46,010 nt of DNA from Nitrospirales bacterium (GCA_029261355.1 JAJDBM010000033.1:1-46010); one strand, 5' to 3'; shown: positions 1 through 9,996, counted from the stretch's first letter. The notes: generated from the sequence alone by a model not told the origin. Numbers and translations are program-made.

Positions 1-126
1 GGACTTACAGCAGAGTGGATCACCATCTACAATGAACACCGTCCTCATGACGCACTACAGGGAGCGGCGCCATGCACATATCATAACCCAACACAGGAAA
101 GCTCTAGTTATGACCTGTCCGCTTGA
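1..126 (+). pseudogene. IS3-family transposase OrfB, C-terminal end (cut by window edge)
   Basis: The frame open from base 1 to the TGA at 124-126 encodes 41 residues with the pattern W-I-x-x-Y-N-x-x-R-P-H-x-A-L followed by a P and a Y. This is the usual C-terminal signature of IS3-family DDE transposases, just after the catalytic core. The 5' part lies outside the window, so I cannot tell whether the element is intact. It is not the same element as the one at 12016-13259, whose tail differs. It sits about 160 bp upstream of the AIPR gene, so that gene is flanked by mobile DNA on at least one side. Confidence 0.7.
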
Positions 127-282
127 CGGGGAAGCTTACAAGTGGACCAACTGTAAAGACGAACATACGAATAGTAATGAAATATGTGTAATGATAAATA
201 AATCCCCTGGTGTAAAGCACATGTACTTCCTTTTAGCCAGCTTAAGAATGTTAAGAAGTTTCGTTTACAGAATTGGAGAAAG

Positions 283-2019
283 ATGAACAACTCCATTTTA
301 CTTAAAGATTGTATAAATGAATTTGAGAAGAATAATGAACTAAACATTCAAAAAGATGACCTATTCGAATTGTTTTCCGTTTCACAAGTTACAAGAAAAT
401 CAAACTTATCAGTAGAAGATATTGAAAGTTCAATTGTGGATGGAGCACAGGATGGTGGAATCGATTGTCTTTTAACATTGGTAGATGATGCACCAATCCT
501 GTCAGACGATGAACTTGAGTTAATTGAATTAAGAGAATCCAGCTGTATTAAACTAACCATAGGGCAGGTTAAGAACAGAAAAACATTTCAAGAAGATGTA
601 CTAGACAAAATTCATATTTCGATTCCAAAGCTTTTTGACTTAGAGGTGAAAGAAGAAGAGCTCCAAAAATCATTTAACCCTTTACTTGTTGAAAAAATAT
701 TGATTTTCAGAAAGCTTTGGCGAAAAGCTGTGATGAAAAATGCTCAAATTGTAATTGAGTTTTTTGTGTGCTGTTTCGCAGAAAAGAAACCTGAAGCAGT
801 GACTTATAATCAAAAGACAAGCCTAATAATTGAGGCCGTACAGGAAAAAGTAACCCCCTGTAGAGTCGTATTCAATATTTTTAGCGCAAAGGAATTGCTG
901 GAAATTTATACTTCTCGACCACAAACGGAGATAGAATTAAATTTGAAAGAAACTCCGGTCTCAGTCGCCTATTCGGAAGGATCTATTGGGTATATAGGTG
1001 TGGCTATTATTCCAGAATATCTAAAATTTCTTACTGATGAAGATGGCTCATTACGAGAGTCAATTTTTGAAGAAAACATTCGTCATTTTCAGGGTGATGT
1101 TGATGTAAATAAAAAGATTCTGGAAACGTTATCAGATGACTTAGAAAGAGATTTCTGGTGGTTAAATAATGGCATTACAATAATTGCATCAAACGTAGGG
1201 CAAATTGGTAAGACTCTTACGCTCAAAGATGCTCAAATCGTTAATGGATTACAAACATCATATACAATCGGAAAGTTTTACGAACCTGATAGCAAAACAG
1301 ATGATTCAAGAGCAATCCTTGTGAAGATTATTGTAAGTAGTGATAAACAGGCAATTGATAAGATCATTTCGGCGACAAACCGACAAAATCCGGTTAATCC
1401 AGCATTATTGAGAGCAACCGATGACATTCAACGGAAGATCGAACTATATTTCTTAAATAAAGGGTATTACTATGATCGTCGAAAAAATTATTATAAAAAT
1501 CAAGGAAAGCCTTCCTCAAAAATATTCAGCATTCAAGGCACAGCCCAAGCAATACACGCAATTATAAATTATAAACCTGGAGAATCTAGGGCAAAACCTA
1601 CTTCTTTAATCAAAACTGAAGAATCTTACAATGCAATATTCTCTGAAAGTTTAGATTTTGAGGGATATTTAAATTGTTGTTTGATATCCAGAAAAGTATC
1701 AGACTTTATAAAAAATGATTTGATAGAAAAACCTGAAAAAAGTTACGCAAGGTTGTTTTCTCATCATATGTATAGAGTGATTCCCTCTTTTCTTTGTAAA
1801 GCGTCACATGCCAATAAAACTTTGATATCTCAGATAAAAATTGAGGAAATAAACAACAAGATAATTAATGATACGTTTGAATTCATAAAAGGATGTGTGG
1901 AAGAATTTAAACTTGAATCTAGAACCAAAAATACAACTTCGATCTCAAAATCTGGAAAATTTGATGAACTTTTATCAAAGTCACTTATTTCAAAATTCGC
2001 AAAACCTCTTACTATGTAG
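283..2019 (+). CDS. AIPR-family protein with N-terminal PD-(D/E)xK-like motif
   Basis: This 578-residue protein matches the AIPR family, named for abortive infection phage resistance. The core is near residues 265-410: an N-I-R-x-F-x-G segment, then FWWLNNGITI, then QIVNGLQTS, then SATNRQNPV. The N-terminal part has D61 in GGID and Q95-x-K97 in the strand IGQVKN. That is the arrangement of a PD-(D/E)xK (Mrr-like) nuclease core, so nucleic-acid cleavage is likely but unproven. GGAGAA at 275-280 lies just before the ATG. The gene is clearly more AT-rich than its neighbours, stands alone, and sits between a transposase end and a repeat cluster, which suggests horizontal acquisition. The AIPR family assignment is firm. 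The phage-defence role is inferred from the family name and context. Confidence 0.85.
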   Translation: MNNSILLKDCINEFEKNNELNIQKDDLFELFSVSQVTRKSNLSVEDIESSIVDGAQDGGIDCLLTLVDDAPILSDDELELIELRESSCIKLTIGQVKNRKTFQEDVLDKIHISIPKLFDLEVKEEELQKSFNPLLVEKILIFRKLWRKAVMKNAQIVIEFFVCCFAEKKPEAVTYNQKTSLIIEAVQEKVTPCRVVFNIFSAKELLEIYTSRPQTEIELNLKETPVSVAYSEGSIGYIGVAIIPEYLKFLTDEDGSLRESIFEENIRHFQGDVDVNKKILETLSDDLERDFWWLNNGITIIASNVGQIGKTLTLKDAQIVNGLQTSYTIGKFYEPDSKTDDSRAILVKIIVSSDKQAIDKIISATNRQNPVNPALLRATDDIQRKIELYFLNKGYYYDRRKNYYKNQGKPSSKIFSIQGTAQAIHAIINYKPGESRAKPTSLIKTEESYNAIFSESLDFEGYLNCCLISRKVSDFIKNDLIEKPEKSYARLFSHHMYRVIPSFLCKASHANKTLISQIKIEEINNKIINDTFEFIKGCVEEFKLESRTKNTTSISKSGKFDELLSKSLISKFAKPLTM

Positions 2020-2145
2020 TTAATATTTTATTTGAAATTCTGTATTTCTAATAACTATATCCTAATGACAAAAAGAAGCTAGTAAAAAACAAGGTCAGTT
2101 TTCTTTTTTTGATTGGACTGTAGACTCGAATTCTTTCGTTAATAT

Positions 2146-2253
2146 GGGCTCAAGCTGCTTGCGTTTGAATATAGCCTTGATATTGACAGACTCTCCTAAC
2201 ACGACGGGAGAACTACAGGCCTTCTCGATGTCCCCAAACCAACCACATCATCT
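2146..2253 (+). repeat. Partial copy of the ~416-bp MITE-like element (left part)
   Basis: The segment begins with a variant of the family terminus (GGGCTCAAGCTGCTTGCGTT). It continues with the family's internal landmarks, including CTACAGGCCTTCTCGAT and AACCAACCACATCATCT. It lacks the right half. It is recognisable by alignment with the copies at 2557 and 5328. Confidence 0.6.
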
Positions 2254-2278
2254 GTATAGCCTGCAATTAATCGGACAC

Positions 2279-2492
2279 GGGAAAGGGGTCATTCTACTTT
2301 CTTAGATCTACAGTCATCCCGTGCTCTCCTTGGTGTATCCCAAATCGTTTGGAACGAAAATGCTACAAAGAACGGTGAGATCGTGAAGTTTCTTACAAAG
2401 AGAGTGGGCACCACCTCATCGCTAAAAAGAAGATAGCCCCCTTCCCCGTTCTAGAAATTTAGAAAGCAACCCAATTTGACTAGACATAAAAA
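2279..2492 (+). repeat. 214-bp direct repeat, copy 1
   Basis: This segment aligns with 3457-3670 at a constant offset of 1178 bases, without net insertions or deletions and with few mismatches. Shared landmarks are GGAAAGGGGTCATTCTACT near the start and AATTTGACTAGACATAAA at the end. Neither copy has a convincing open frame. The two copies bracket the SUI1 gene and one MITE-like element. Confidence 0.85.
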
Positions 2493-2494
2493 TA

Positions 2495-2556
2495 GGGGTC
2501 AAATTGCTTGCTTTATGATATAGGGTTCAATTCGCTACTCTCCTTTCGTAAGATAA
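2495..2556 (+). repeat. Isolated terminus and internal fragment of the MITE-like family
   Basis: The fragment starts with GGGGTCAAATTGCTTGCTTT and continues with TAGGGTTCAATTCGCTAC and a TTTCGTAAG motif. The same unit recurs inside the complete copies (near 2795 and 5570). It ends where the complete element begins at 2557, so this may be a nested or tandem insertion. Confidence 0.55.
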
Positions 2557-2972
2557 GGGGTCAAGTCGCTTGCTTTATAATATCATCTCGATATTGAAAG
2601 GCTCTGCGACCACTCCGGAAAGACCTACAGGCCTTCTCAATACTCACGAACCAACCACATTATCTTGTCCATCACCTCTTGAGACCGTCATTTCTCTATT
2701 AAGTTCAGTGTCCTCATGTCTTTCTGCTTCTCTGTATCTGTCCGAATTATTATAAGAATAAAACCCTGGATTAACTTTTTTTTTCGTCAAAATAGGTTCA
2801 AGTCACTTGCTTTATGACATAGGGTTCAATTCGCTACATTAGCTTTCGCAAGGTCTAGATGTTCTTCTCAGCGCGTTCGTCTTGGAATCGTCACAACATT
2901 CACGGACGCACTATTTGTGAGTCCAATATCCTCCAATCTCCCTCTACCTTATAAAGCAAGCGACTTGACCCC
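2557..2972 (+). mobile_element. MITE-like element, complete copy 1 (416 bp)
   Basis: The two ends form a perfect 24-bp terminal inverted repeat (2557-2580 and 2949-2972) starting GGGGTCAAGTCGCTTGC. There is no intact gene inside. The minus strand holds a broken reading frame with the peptide MWLVREY, also found in the copies at 5328 and 9626. A non-autonomous element mobilised by a transposase elsewhere is the simplest reading. I could not define a target-site duplication. Confidence 0.7.
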
Positions 2973-3069
2973 CTATTTTATGTATTCATAACAGAACCTG
3001 TATATATTCATTCAGCCCTTTGAGTCAGTATAATATCGGCAAATAAGAATAAACCCTGCAGTAACAACT

Positions 3070-3390
3070 ATGAGCGACAATTCAAGAGTGGTTTACTCCA
3101 CAGGAGTGGGCCGAATTAAAGAAGTCAAAAAAACTGATACTTCAGCAGTTAAAACTGATGGTGTCATACGCATTCGACGTGAATCCAAAGGCCGCGGTGG
3201 GAAAGTTGTCTCCGTTGTCGAAGGTGTACCTCCTGAACAACAAAAAGCAATCGGCACACTATTGAAATCCAGCTGTGCGACAGGTGGTGCAATGAAAAAT
3301 GGTGCGCTTGAAATACAGGGTGACCACCGCGAGACGATCAAAGCCCAGTTAGAAAAGAAGGGCTTCAGTGTTAAGTATTCAGGCGGATAG
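3070..3390 (+). CDS. SUI1/YciH family translation initiation factor-like protein
   Basis: This 106-residue protein has the SUI1/eIF1 fold signature: KGRGGK at residues 41-46, a glycine-rich loop with LKSSCATGGAMKNG near 65-78, then the C-terminal E-I-Q-G-D-H-R and a final G-G. Bacterial members such as E. coli YciH bind the small ribosomal subunit and influence start-site fidelity; that role is carried over from the family. Length is normal. No clear Shine-Dalgarno precedes the ATG, and the upstream DNA is the end of a MITE-like element, so expression signals may be recent or altered. The gene lies between two copies of a 214-bp direct repeat and is therefore prone to deletion or duplication. 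Confidence 0.88.
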   Translation: MSDNSRVVYSTGVGRIKEVKKTDTSAVKTDGVIRIRRESKGRGGKVVSVVEGVPPEQQKAIGTLLKSSCATGGAMKNGALEIQGDHRETIKAQLEKKGFSVKYSGG

Positions 3391-4348
3391 ATGAGCGCGT
3401 AGAAAAAAAGAAAGAAATTGGCCACTTATGGATCATGGCCCTCGCCTATTACGGCTGGGAAAGGGGTCATTCTACTTACTTAGATCTACAGTCATCCCAT
3501 GCTCTCCTTGGTGTATCCCAAATCGTTTGGAACGAAAATGCTACAAAGAACGGTGTGATCGTGAAGTTTCTTACAAAGAGAGGGGGCTCCACCTCATCGC
3601 TAGAAAGAAGATAGCCCCCTTTCCCATTCTAGAAATTTAGAAAGCCACCCAATTTGACTAGACATAAAAAAGGAATAATTCCATATTAATTCAGATAAAA
3701 ATAATCAAACTTGAAACCGTTAGTTTAAATCTTCTCAGGATTAAAGGGCTCTGAACCTTTAATCTCTTCTATTAGCCGATATTCTTTACTCTTGCGATTA
3801 ACAAGGACGAAAAAGTCGGAGATGATTATTTGTGGAGGAAAAATACGTTTACTTCTTTGCGTAGCGAAATAATGTAGACAGCCTCTTATTGTCTAACCAA
3901 AAAGAGGTCAAACTATTTTTCTTATCACATAGATTTGGTCTGTGGGAATTTGAGTGCAAGAATCTGGGGTCAGAAAATTTTGTCATGGCCCGGATATGGA
4001 CATGCTTCAAAGAAAAGCCAAGTTGCGAGAAAATAATTCAAGGGATTAGGCCATATGTCATAAAACACCCAATCTCTATTCCTATTAATAAGTATATACA
4101 ACTAGACTTGACCCTACTAATTTTTCAATTTATGACTTGTCATTAGCTCAAAGCTATGTCATATCAATCGTAAGTATAGGATCTTCCGGAGCAGCGTTGG
4201 AGGCTTGAGAGGGGCGAGAAGAAACCCTGTGGAGGCGCAATGCGGCTTCACACTCATGGAAGGCATCAATGCGTAGTCAAATCAACACAATTTACGGTGG
4301 CACTCATCACTCCGTTAGCGCGTTGCATGAGATAAGGAATGTGATTTT
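3391..4348. other. Gene-poor region between SUI1 and the epimerase gene
   Basis: Besides the second 214-bp repeat copy, the region is AT-rich to about 4150 and then closer to average. An 85-codon frame starting with TTG at 3889 has no recognisable domain and no ribosome binding site, and I do not call it. No RNA gene or strong terminator stands out. Confidence 0.55.
3457..3670 (+). repeat. 214-bp direct repeat, copy 2
   Basis: This is the partner of the copy at 2279-2492, in the same orientation. Homology stops sharply at both ends: the left flank changes just before GGGAAAGGGGTC and the right flank just after GACATAAAAA. The gene-like translation in one frame (from 3428) continues only inside the repeat, so it is probably not a gene. 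Confidence 0.85.
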
Positions 4349-5221
4349 ATGATTCATTTGCATAATGAAGAGTTAACGGCGATTGTCAAGCTGAAAGGGG
4401 CCGAGTTATGTAGCTTGAAATCGAACGCGACCGGGATTGAGTACCTCTGGCAGGCGGATCCAAGCTATTGGGCACGACATGCGCCGATTTTATTTCCTAT
4501 CGTTGGACAGGTTAAAGATGGGAAATACGATTACAGAGGAGCGGAGTATCAACTTTCTCAGCATGGGTTCGCAAGAGATCAAGAGTTTGAAGTGACCGAA
4601 CAGAGCCAGGACAGGGTGAGCTTGAGATTGAAGTCCAGCGATGAAACGTTAACTAAATATCCTGTTTCATTCGTTTTACTTTTGACGTATGAACTCGTTG
4701 CCTCACAGGTCAATTGTACCTATGAAGTGTTCAATACCGGAGCAGAAGATATGCATTTTTCGCTTGGCCTTCATCCAGGATTTACGTGTCCGATGGTCGA
4801 GGGAACAAGCTTTCATGATTATGAACTAGTTTTTTCAGAGAAGGAGACCCTCGATCGTCATTTATTGGATGGTCCCCTCCTTTCAGGTGAAGTCGTGCCT
4901 CACTATTTACAGGACGAAGCTGCTATTAGGTTGCATCACGAGCTGTTTAAGGATGATGCCTTAATTTTTGAAGGGTTCAAGTCTCAGAATATACAACTAC
5001 AATCGACAAAAACGGAGCATTTCGTTGAGATGGGATTAGCAGGGTTTCCTTTCCTAGGACTCTGGTCAAAGCCGAATTCGGATGCGCCCTTTGTGTGTAT
5101 AGAACCCTGGTATGGTGTAGCGGACGAAATGAACCGTAAACAATTTATTGAGAAAAAAGGTATTCAGGCATTAGAGGGAAACAGTCAATGGAAGGCTCAG
5201 ACGTATATCAAGGTAAGATAA
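4349..5221 (+). CDS. Aldose 1-epimerase family protein (LacX-like)
   Basis: This 290-residue protein of the galactose-mutarotase superfamily has the LacX-type signature: GAELCSLKS at residues 14-22, W-A-R-H-A-P-I-L-F-P-I-V-G near 41-53, and QHGFARDQEF near 70-79. LGLHPGF near residues 138-144 carries the expected histidine. Family members interconvert sugar anomers, or related hexose-6-phosphates, in the cytoplasm; the substrate here is unknown. AAGGA at 4334-4338 precedes the ATG by about 10 bases. The gene is monocistronic and lies between two repeat-rich gaps. Length and motifs are complete. Confidence 0.88.
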   Translation: MIHLHNEELTAIVKLKGAELCSLKSNATGIEYLWQADPSYWARHAPILFPIVGQVKDGKYDYRGAEYQLSQHGFARDQEFEVTEQSQDRVSLRLKSSDETLTKYPVSFVLLLTYELVASQVNCTYEVFNTGAEDMHFSLGLHPGFTCPMVEGTSFHDYELVFSEKETLDRHLLDGPLLSGEVVPHYLQDEAAIRLHHELFKDDALIFEGFKSQNIQLQSTKTEHFVEMGLAGFPFLGLWSKPNSDAPFVCIEPWYGVADEMNRKQFIEKKGIQALEGNSQWKAQTYIKVR

Positions 5222-5327
5222 CCCCTCATCCTCCCTTGAATTTTTGATTAGTCAGAAACGACAAATTTCAATAGTCCTATGCCCTGAGCTATGAACCGGA
5301 ATAAGCAAATCTAGACCAGCTGAAAAT

Positions 5328-5746
5328 GGGGTCAAGTTGCTTGCTTTATAATATCATCTTGATATTGAAAGGCTCTGCGACTGCAACGGGAGGAACTATA
5401 GCCTTCTCGATACTCCCGAACCAACCACATCATCTTTTCCATCACATCTTGAGATCGTCGTTTCTCTACTAAATTCAGTTTTTTCATTTCATTGTTCTTA
5501 TCTAGATCTGGTCGCATTTTTTATAATGAATAAAACCCTGGACTACCTTTTCCATTTCGTCAAAATAGGGTCGAGTCAGTTGTTATATGACGTAGGGTTC
5601 AATTCGTTACATTAGCTTTCGTAAAGTCTATATTTTCTTCTCAACGCGTCCCTATTTAAATCGTTACAACATTCACGAAATCACTATTTCTTCATCCAAT
5701 ATCGTCCAATCTCCCTCTCTCTTATAAAGCAAGCGATTTGCCCCCC
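5328..5746 (+). mobile_element. MITE-like element, complete copy 2 (~419 bp)
   Basis: The left end starts GGGGTCAAGTTGCTTGC. The right end is its near-perfect inverse (TTATAAAGCAAGCGATTTG then a C run). It aligns with the copy at 2557-2972 over its whole length with many substitutions, so it is an older or independently diverged copy. On the minus strand a 61-codon frame (5332-5517) retains V-M-E-K-M-M-W-L-V-R-E-Y-R-E-G-Y. The same segment is interrupted by stops in copy 1, which suggests decay of an ancestral coding sequence. Confidence 0.7.
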
Positions 5747-5757
5747 TATTTTGTAAC

Positions 5758-6030
5758 TTAGCTCTCTGGCATCGATCTTTCTGATATGCCGACTGAAGGT
5801 ACATACAACCCGATGAAAATAGACGGCTTGGATTCAATGCCTTTATTCGACTTGCTCATTCCATATACTAGCAAATGGGGTTCCTGATACCCATTTCGAT
5901 CAAGATCAATAGGCGGTCTTCCCCCATTCTCATTTCTTTGATCCCTGAATTTCACAAATGAGAATATTTCAAGATTCCTGTTTGAAAACCCGAAAATATA
6001 TACGTAATTCTGCGTTTCATTCTTACTCAC
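5758..6030 (-). CDS. Doubtful hypothetical protein
   Basis: This 90-codon frame with a GTG start has no recognised family, signal peptide or membrane segment. It ends only 12 bases from the end of the MITE-like element and would be transcribed divergently from the histidine kinase gene. The translation is rich in polar residues and looks protein-like in places (Y-V-Y-I-F-G-F), but no ribosome binding site is visible. It may be the tail of an older gene cut by the repeat insertion, or chance. Confidence 0.22.
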   Translation of the reverse strand: MSKNETQNYVYIFGFSNRNLEIFSFVKFRDQRNENGGRPPIDLDRNGYQEPHLLVYGMSKSNKGIESKPSIFIGLYVPSVGISERSMPES

Positions 6031-6078
6031 TCGTGCCTATGATCAAGTGAGAAAGACCTTTTCCTAAAACGATTTTGT

Positions 6079-9000
6079 ATGAAAAATACATTCATGAATC
6101 TCAAGACTTGGCGGTTGCCCCCTGAAGCAGGCATCTCAATTGGCGTCTTTTTGACTCTCGTCACGATGTGCTGGATTTCATGGAATGTCTGGAATGTCTA
6201 CACGATTTCCATGGATATTGAAAAACAAGAAGTGCAGTTTTTGAAACTCCATGGAACCGTGATTCATTTGGATGAAGTGCTCACGATGTCAGCTTCTCTC
6301 GCTGCAGCGACAGGAAAGATAAAATGGGAGGACCGTTATGAAGAAATGGAACCGCAATTGGGACAGGCGTTGGTTCACATGGAACAGCTAGCCATACTTC
6401 TCGGTTTTGATTTTTGGACCACAGAAACTCAATCGGCGAATAATCTCCTCGTCGAGAAAGAACGTAAGGCATTTGAACTCGTCCGACAGGGGCAACAGGA
6501 AGAGGCGCAGAGCCTCTTAAGAGGCGAAGCGTACCTCAAAGCCAAACACCTTTACTCAAAAGGCGTGCAACAAAGTATGACTCATATTCAACAGTGGGTT
6601 CAAGAACAGAAGGATGTCTTGGATCGCCATATTTCACACATCATACTTATAACCATTTTGGCGAATCTCTTGCTCCTTGGGTTGTGGACGAGCCTGTATG
6701 TCTTGGTACGCCGATTTTCTAAGAATCGGCGGCGTTTAGAGAGTCGATTAGGATTGCAACTCCAGGTGGCCCAAGTTTTAGCGACAGGTTCATCATTTGA
6801 AACAGTTCAACAGCCAATTCTTGAAGCCATCTGTACTCAATTACAATGGTCAGTCGGAGTATTATGGGTGACCTCTCAGAATGAATCAAATACCGCATCA
6901 CATTTGAGTTGTGCCACAACCTATCAGGATCACTCCAATTTCTATCCCAACTTTATGAATAAGACCCAGACAACAACATTCGCTCTAGGCATTGGGTTAC
7001 CTGGCCGAGTATGGCAAACCAACTCTCCATCATGGATTCCTAATGTGACACAAGACCCCAACTTCCCTCGAGCTCCGATGGCGTCTCAAGAAGGTCTTCG
7101 TGCAGGCTTGGCATTTCCTATTTTCTTCGATGAACACGTCTATGGCGTGATGGAGTTTTTTAGTCGAAACGTCCATGAGCCAGACCTGGAATTGCTGTTG
7201 ATCATGGGCAGTCTTGGAAGTCAAATTGGCCAATTCATTCAACGAAAATCTGCTGAAGAAACCGTCACGCAACATGCAATGGTACTTGCTCAACAAAACG
7301 GTGAATTAGAAATCGTAAAGGATCAGGCGTTGGCCGTGGCTCAAGCCAAGTCCGATTTCTTGGCTACGATGAGCCATGAAATTCGGACGCCCATGAATGG
7401 CGTGATTGGCATGACGAGTCTCCTCCAAGACCTGGATTTGACAGCTGAGCAAGAAGACTGTGTTCACACAATTCGAAGTTCAGGCGAAGCCCTTTTAGTG
7501 ATCATTAACGATATTCTCGATTTTTCAAAAATTGAGGCAGGAAAATTGGATCTGGAAATTTTGGACTTTGGATTTCGAACAACCGTCGAAGAGACCTTAG
7601 ATTTCTTTGCTGAACCCACTCAAATCAAAGGACTTGAATTGGTCGGACTCATTTCAGCAAACATCCCGCCTTTGCTCTCTGGGGACCCTGGTCGCATTCG
7701 TCAAATTCTGACCAATATAGTGGGCAATGCAATCAAATTTACCGATCAAGGTGAGGTGGCCATTCACGTCATTCAGGTTAAAGAAACCCCTAACACCATC
7801 ACCATACGCTTTGACATTACCGATACGGGAATCGGTCTCACCCCCGAAGGGCAGACTCGCTTATTTCAGGCCTTTTCACAAACCGACAGTTCGACCACTC
7901 GAAAGTATGGCGGGACGGGTTTAGGCTTGGCTATCTGCAAACGCCTTGTGGAACAAATGGGAGGGGAAATTGGAGTCCACAGTGAAATCACCAAAGGGAG
8001 TCAATTTTGGTTTACCATTCCGTTTGGCAAAGCAAGCGTTACCACTCAGGTCATCACACCTCGCACGAATCTTGAAGGCCTGCATGTGTGCCTCATTGAT
8101 GACAACGCCACCAACTTAACTGTACTGCAACATTATACCAAAAGTTTTGGCATGCGCGATCAAACAGCAAGACATGGACCACAGGCCCTCTCAATACTGA
8201 CAGAAGCCTTTGAACGCAACGATCCTTTTGATGTCGCCATTCTGGATTTCCATATGCCTGAGATGGATGGTTTGGAATTGGCAACACGCATCAAAGCAAA
8301 CCCACAATTGGCATCACTCCCTCTGATCATGCTGACGTCAGGAGGGATTCGAGGAGAAGGTGAACGAGCGCTGAACGCAGGGTTTTCAGGTTATCTCCGC
8401 AAACCGGCTAAACAACACGACCTCTATGACTGTCTCGCCATCATCTTTGGGAATACCCCTGCGGATTCGTCAGTCACGGAGACGTCCTCTGCACATCTTC
8501 TCACGCATCACAGGTTGAATGAATTGCGCGCGCGCGCCAGCCGACGTATCTTGGTCGCAGAAGATAACATCGTGAACCAGAAAGTGGCGATCCGTATGCT
8601 CACGAAGCTTGGATTTAAGGCTGATGTTGTTGCTAACGGGCAAGAAACCATTGACGCACTCGCACACATTCCTTATGACCTTGTCCTCATGGATTGCCAC
8701 ATGCCAGTCATGGACGGCTATGAAGCAACACGTGCAATTAGAACGGCCGAACTGATACAGCAAAAAGTGAGTAATCAGAAAGAGGCAGTCTCTCCCTCAG
8801 AAACGTCTCGCGTTTCAGATCTCTCTTCTCACTCAAGAATTTCCATCATTGCTCTGACCGCCAATGCCTTAAAAGGCGATCGTGAACAATGTCTGGAAGC
8901 AGGCATGGACGACTTTCTAAGTAAACCTGTCAAGATGGAAGAACTTGAAAGAACATTAGCGCGTTGGGTACCTCAATCAGATGACGTTCTTCCTACAGTC

Positions 9001-9471
9001 ATTTCCTCAGCTCAATTTGGACAAGAAGACTCTATTCCTTCTACAACAGCGATAACGTCCGAAGACACGCTCCCTATCCTAAACCTATCAACACTGAAGA
9101 ATCTTCGTGTTTTAGGAGATGAGAATGATCCCAATTTCCTGGAATCCTTGATCGAGCAATTCCTCGAAGACATCCCTAGACATTCGACAGCCATTCAACT
9201 AGCCCTTAGCCAAGGAGATGCTGAGGCTCTTCGAATAGCCGCTCATACCTTCAAGGGGAGCGCAAAGTATATGGGGGCGGAACGCCTTGCGAAGCTAGCT
9301 GCAGACCTAGAAACCTTTGGGATAGAACAAAAAACGAAGGAGGCAAAAAAAATCCTCGAAGAATTTGAACAAGCAGTTGAATTCGCAACCACAGAATTCG
9401 TACTGATGTTGAGTAACAATGCATCCCCGCCAATTAACAGAGAAGAGGAAAGTTACACAATTAAGCACTAA
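6079..9471 (+). CDS. Hybrid sensor histidine kinase (GAF-HisKA-HATPase-REC-REC-HPt)
   Basis: This 1130-residue membrane sensor has a complete BarA/ArcB-like phosphorelay in one chain. Two membrane segments (about 19-42 and 187-210) enclose a helical periplasmic sensor. A GAF domain follows (about 225-390), then HisKA with H433 in [10 protein letters not shown]. HATPase_c has N546/N550, DTGIG at 582-586 and GGTGLGL at 611-617. The first receiver has D674/D675, D723 and K775; the second has E828/D829, D872, T927 and K949. The HPt domain carries H1056 in AAHTFKG. All catalytic residues are present, so the relay should be active. No response regulator is adjacent, so the final partner is unknown. 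The ATG at 6079 has a weak ribosome site; an ATG at 6094 is an alternative. The ligand cannot be predicted. Confidence 0.93.
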   Translation: MKNTFMNLKTWRLPPEAGISIGVFLTLVTMCWISWNVWNVYTISMDIEKQEVQFLKLHGTVIHLDEVLTMSASLAAATGKIKWEDRYEEMEPQLGQALVHMEQLAILLGFDFWTTETQSANNLLVEKERKAFELVRQGQQEEAQSLLRGEAYLKAKHLYSKGVQQSMTHIQQWVQEQKDVLDRHISHIILITILANLLLLGLWTSLYVLVRRFSKNRRRLESRLGLQLQVAQVLATGSSFETVQQPILEAICTQLQWSVGVLWVTSQNESNTASHLSCATTYQDHSNFYPNFMNKTQTTTFALGIGLPGRVWQTNSPSWIPNVTQDPNFPRAPMASQEGLRAGLAFPIFFDEHVYGVMEFFSRNVHEPDLELLLIMGSLGSQIGQFIQRKSAEETVTQHAMVLAQQNGELEIVKDQALAVAQAKSDFLATMSHEIRTPMNGVIGMTSLLQDLDLTAEQEDCVHTIRSSGEALLVIINDILDFSKIEAGKLDLEILDFGFRTTVEETLDFFAEPTQIKGLELVGLISANIPPLLSGDPGRIRQILTNIVGNAIKFTDQGEVAIHVIQVKETPNTITIRFDITDTGIGLTPEGQTRLFQAFSQTDSSTTRKYGGTGLGLAICKRLVEQMGGEIGVHSEITKGSQFWFTIPFGKASVTTQVITPRTNLEGLHVCLIDDNATNLTVLQHYTKSFGMRDQTARHGPQALSILTEAFERNDPFDVAILDFHMPEMDGLELATRIKANPQLASLPLIMLTSGGIRGEGERALNAGFSGYLRKPAKQHDLYDCLAIIFGNTPADSSVTETSSAHLLTHHRLNELRARASRRILVAEDNIVNQKVAIRMLTKLGFKADVVANGQETIDALAHIPYDLVLMDCHMPVMDGYEATRAIRTAELIQQKVSNQKEAVSPSETSRVSDLSSHSRISIIALTANALKGDREQCLEAGMDDFLSKPVKMEELERTLARWVPQSDDVLPTVISSAQFGQEDSIPSTTAITSEDTLPILNLSTLKNLRVLGDENDPNFLESLIEQFLEDIPRHSTAIQLALSQGDAEALRIAAHTFKGSAKYMGAERLAKLAADLETFGIEQKTKEAKKILEEFEQAVEFATTEFVLMLSNNASPPINREEESYTIKH

Positions 9472-9625
9472 ATTTGTAGGAATTTCAGACTTATCTTGTT
9501 CTCCTACCCAGGGCTTCTAGCAACACCTTTTGACGTACCCAGTTCGTATCAACTCTCTACTCTGCCCTTCTTCTTATAAGGGTCCGTTGAAAAAAAACCG
9601 CCAGCCTTCGCCAAGGGTACGATAT

Positions 9626-9842
9626 GGGGTCAAGTTGTTTGTATTTAGAATGTAACTTTCATATTAAAAGACTCTACGACCACTACCGAAAGAACTACAG
9701 GCCTTTCCGATACTCTCGAACCAACCACATACTCTTGTCCAAGACCTGTAGAAACCGTTGTTTCTCTACTGCTTTCAGTTTTTTTTCATTCTTCTTATTG
9801 AGATCTGGTCGCATTTTTTAATAATGAACAAAGTCATGGATG
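9626..9842 (+). repeat. Half copy of the MITE-like element
   Basis: The segment starts with GGGGTCAAGTTGTTTGTATT and follows the left half of the copies at 2557 and 5328, including CTACAGGCCTTTCCGATACT and ATCTGGTCGCATTTTTT, then loses similarity. The right terminus is missing. On the minus strand the peptide V-L-D-K-S-M-W-L-V-R-E-Y-R is still readable. Confidence 0.65.
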
Positions 9843-9996
9843 AGGTCGTTCTAAACATACAGACACCAAGTTAAGAGTCAGACGCCTCTGTACTGCGATA
9901 CCCGAGCACTTGATGGAAATGCTGGCAGGTATAGAAGTATTCAATCTACTCACAGATCGCCTGACGCACTTCCGTGCGGTCTTGGAATGGTTGTTG

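Larger units (their letters stand above)
2020..3069. other. Repeat-filled gene-free region
   Basis: This stretch between the AIPR and SUI1 genes has no convincing gene. It holds a partial copy of the ~416-bp repeat family, one copy of the 214-bp direct repeat, a partial left end and one complete MITE-like element; each is listed separately. Short open frames here are interrupted or lie within the repeats. Bases 2973-3069 hold the upstream region of SUI1; I see no clear promoter there. Confidence 0.7.
5222..6078. other. Intergenic region with MITE-like element
   Basis: The region between the epimerase and the histidine kinase contains the second complete MITE-like element and one doubtful minus-strand frame, both listed separately. 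The remaining ~100 bases on the left and ~50 bases before the kinase show no strong promoter or terminator. Confidence 0.55.

Noticed and set aside
3428-3640. 70-codon frame in the second 214-bp repeat
   Set aside because: The frame relies on repeat sequence, has no domain, and is not kept open in the first repeat copy.
3889-4146. 85-codon TTG-start frame
   Set aside because: No ribosome site or recognisable domain; AT-rich non-coding composition.
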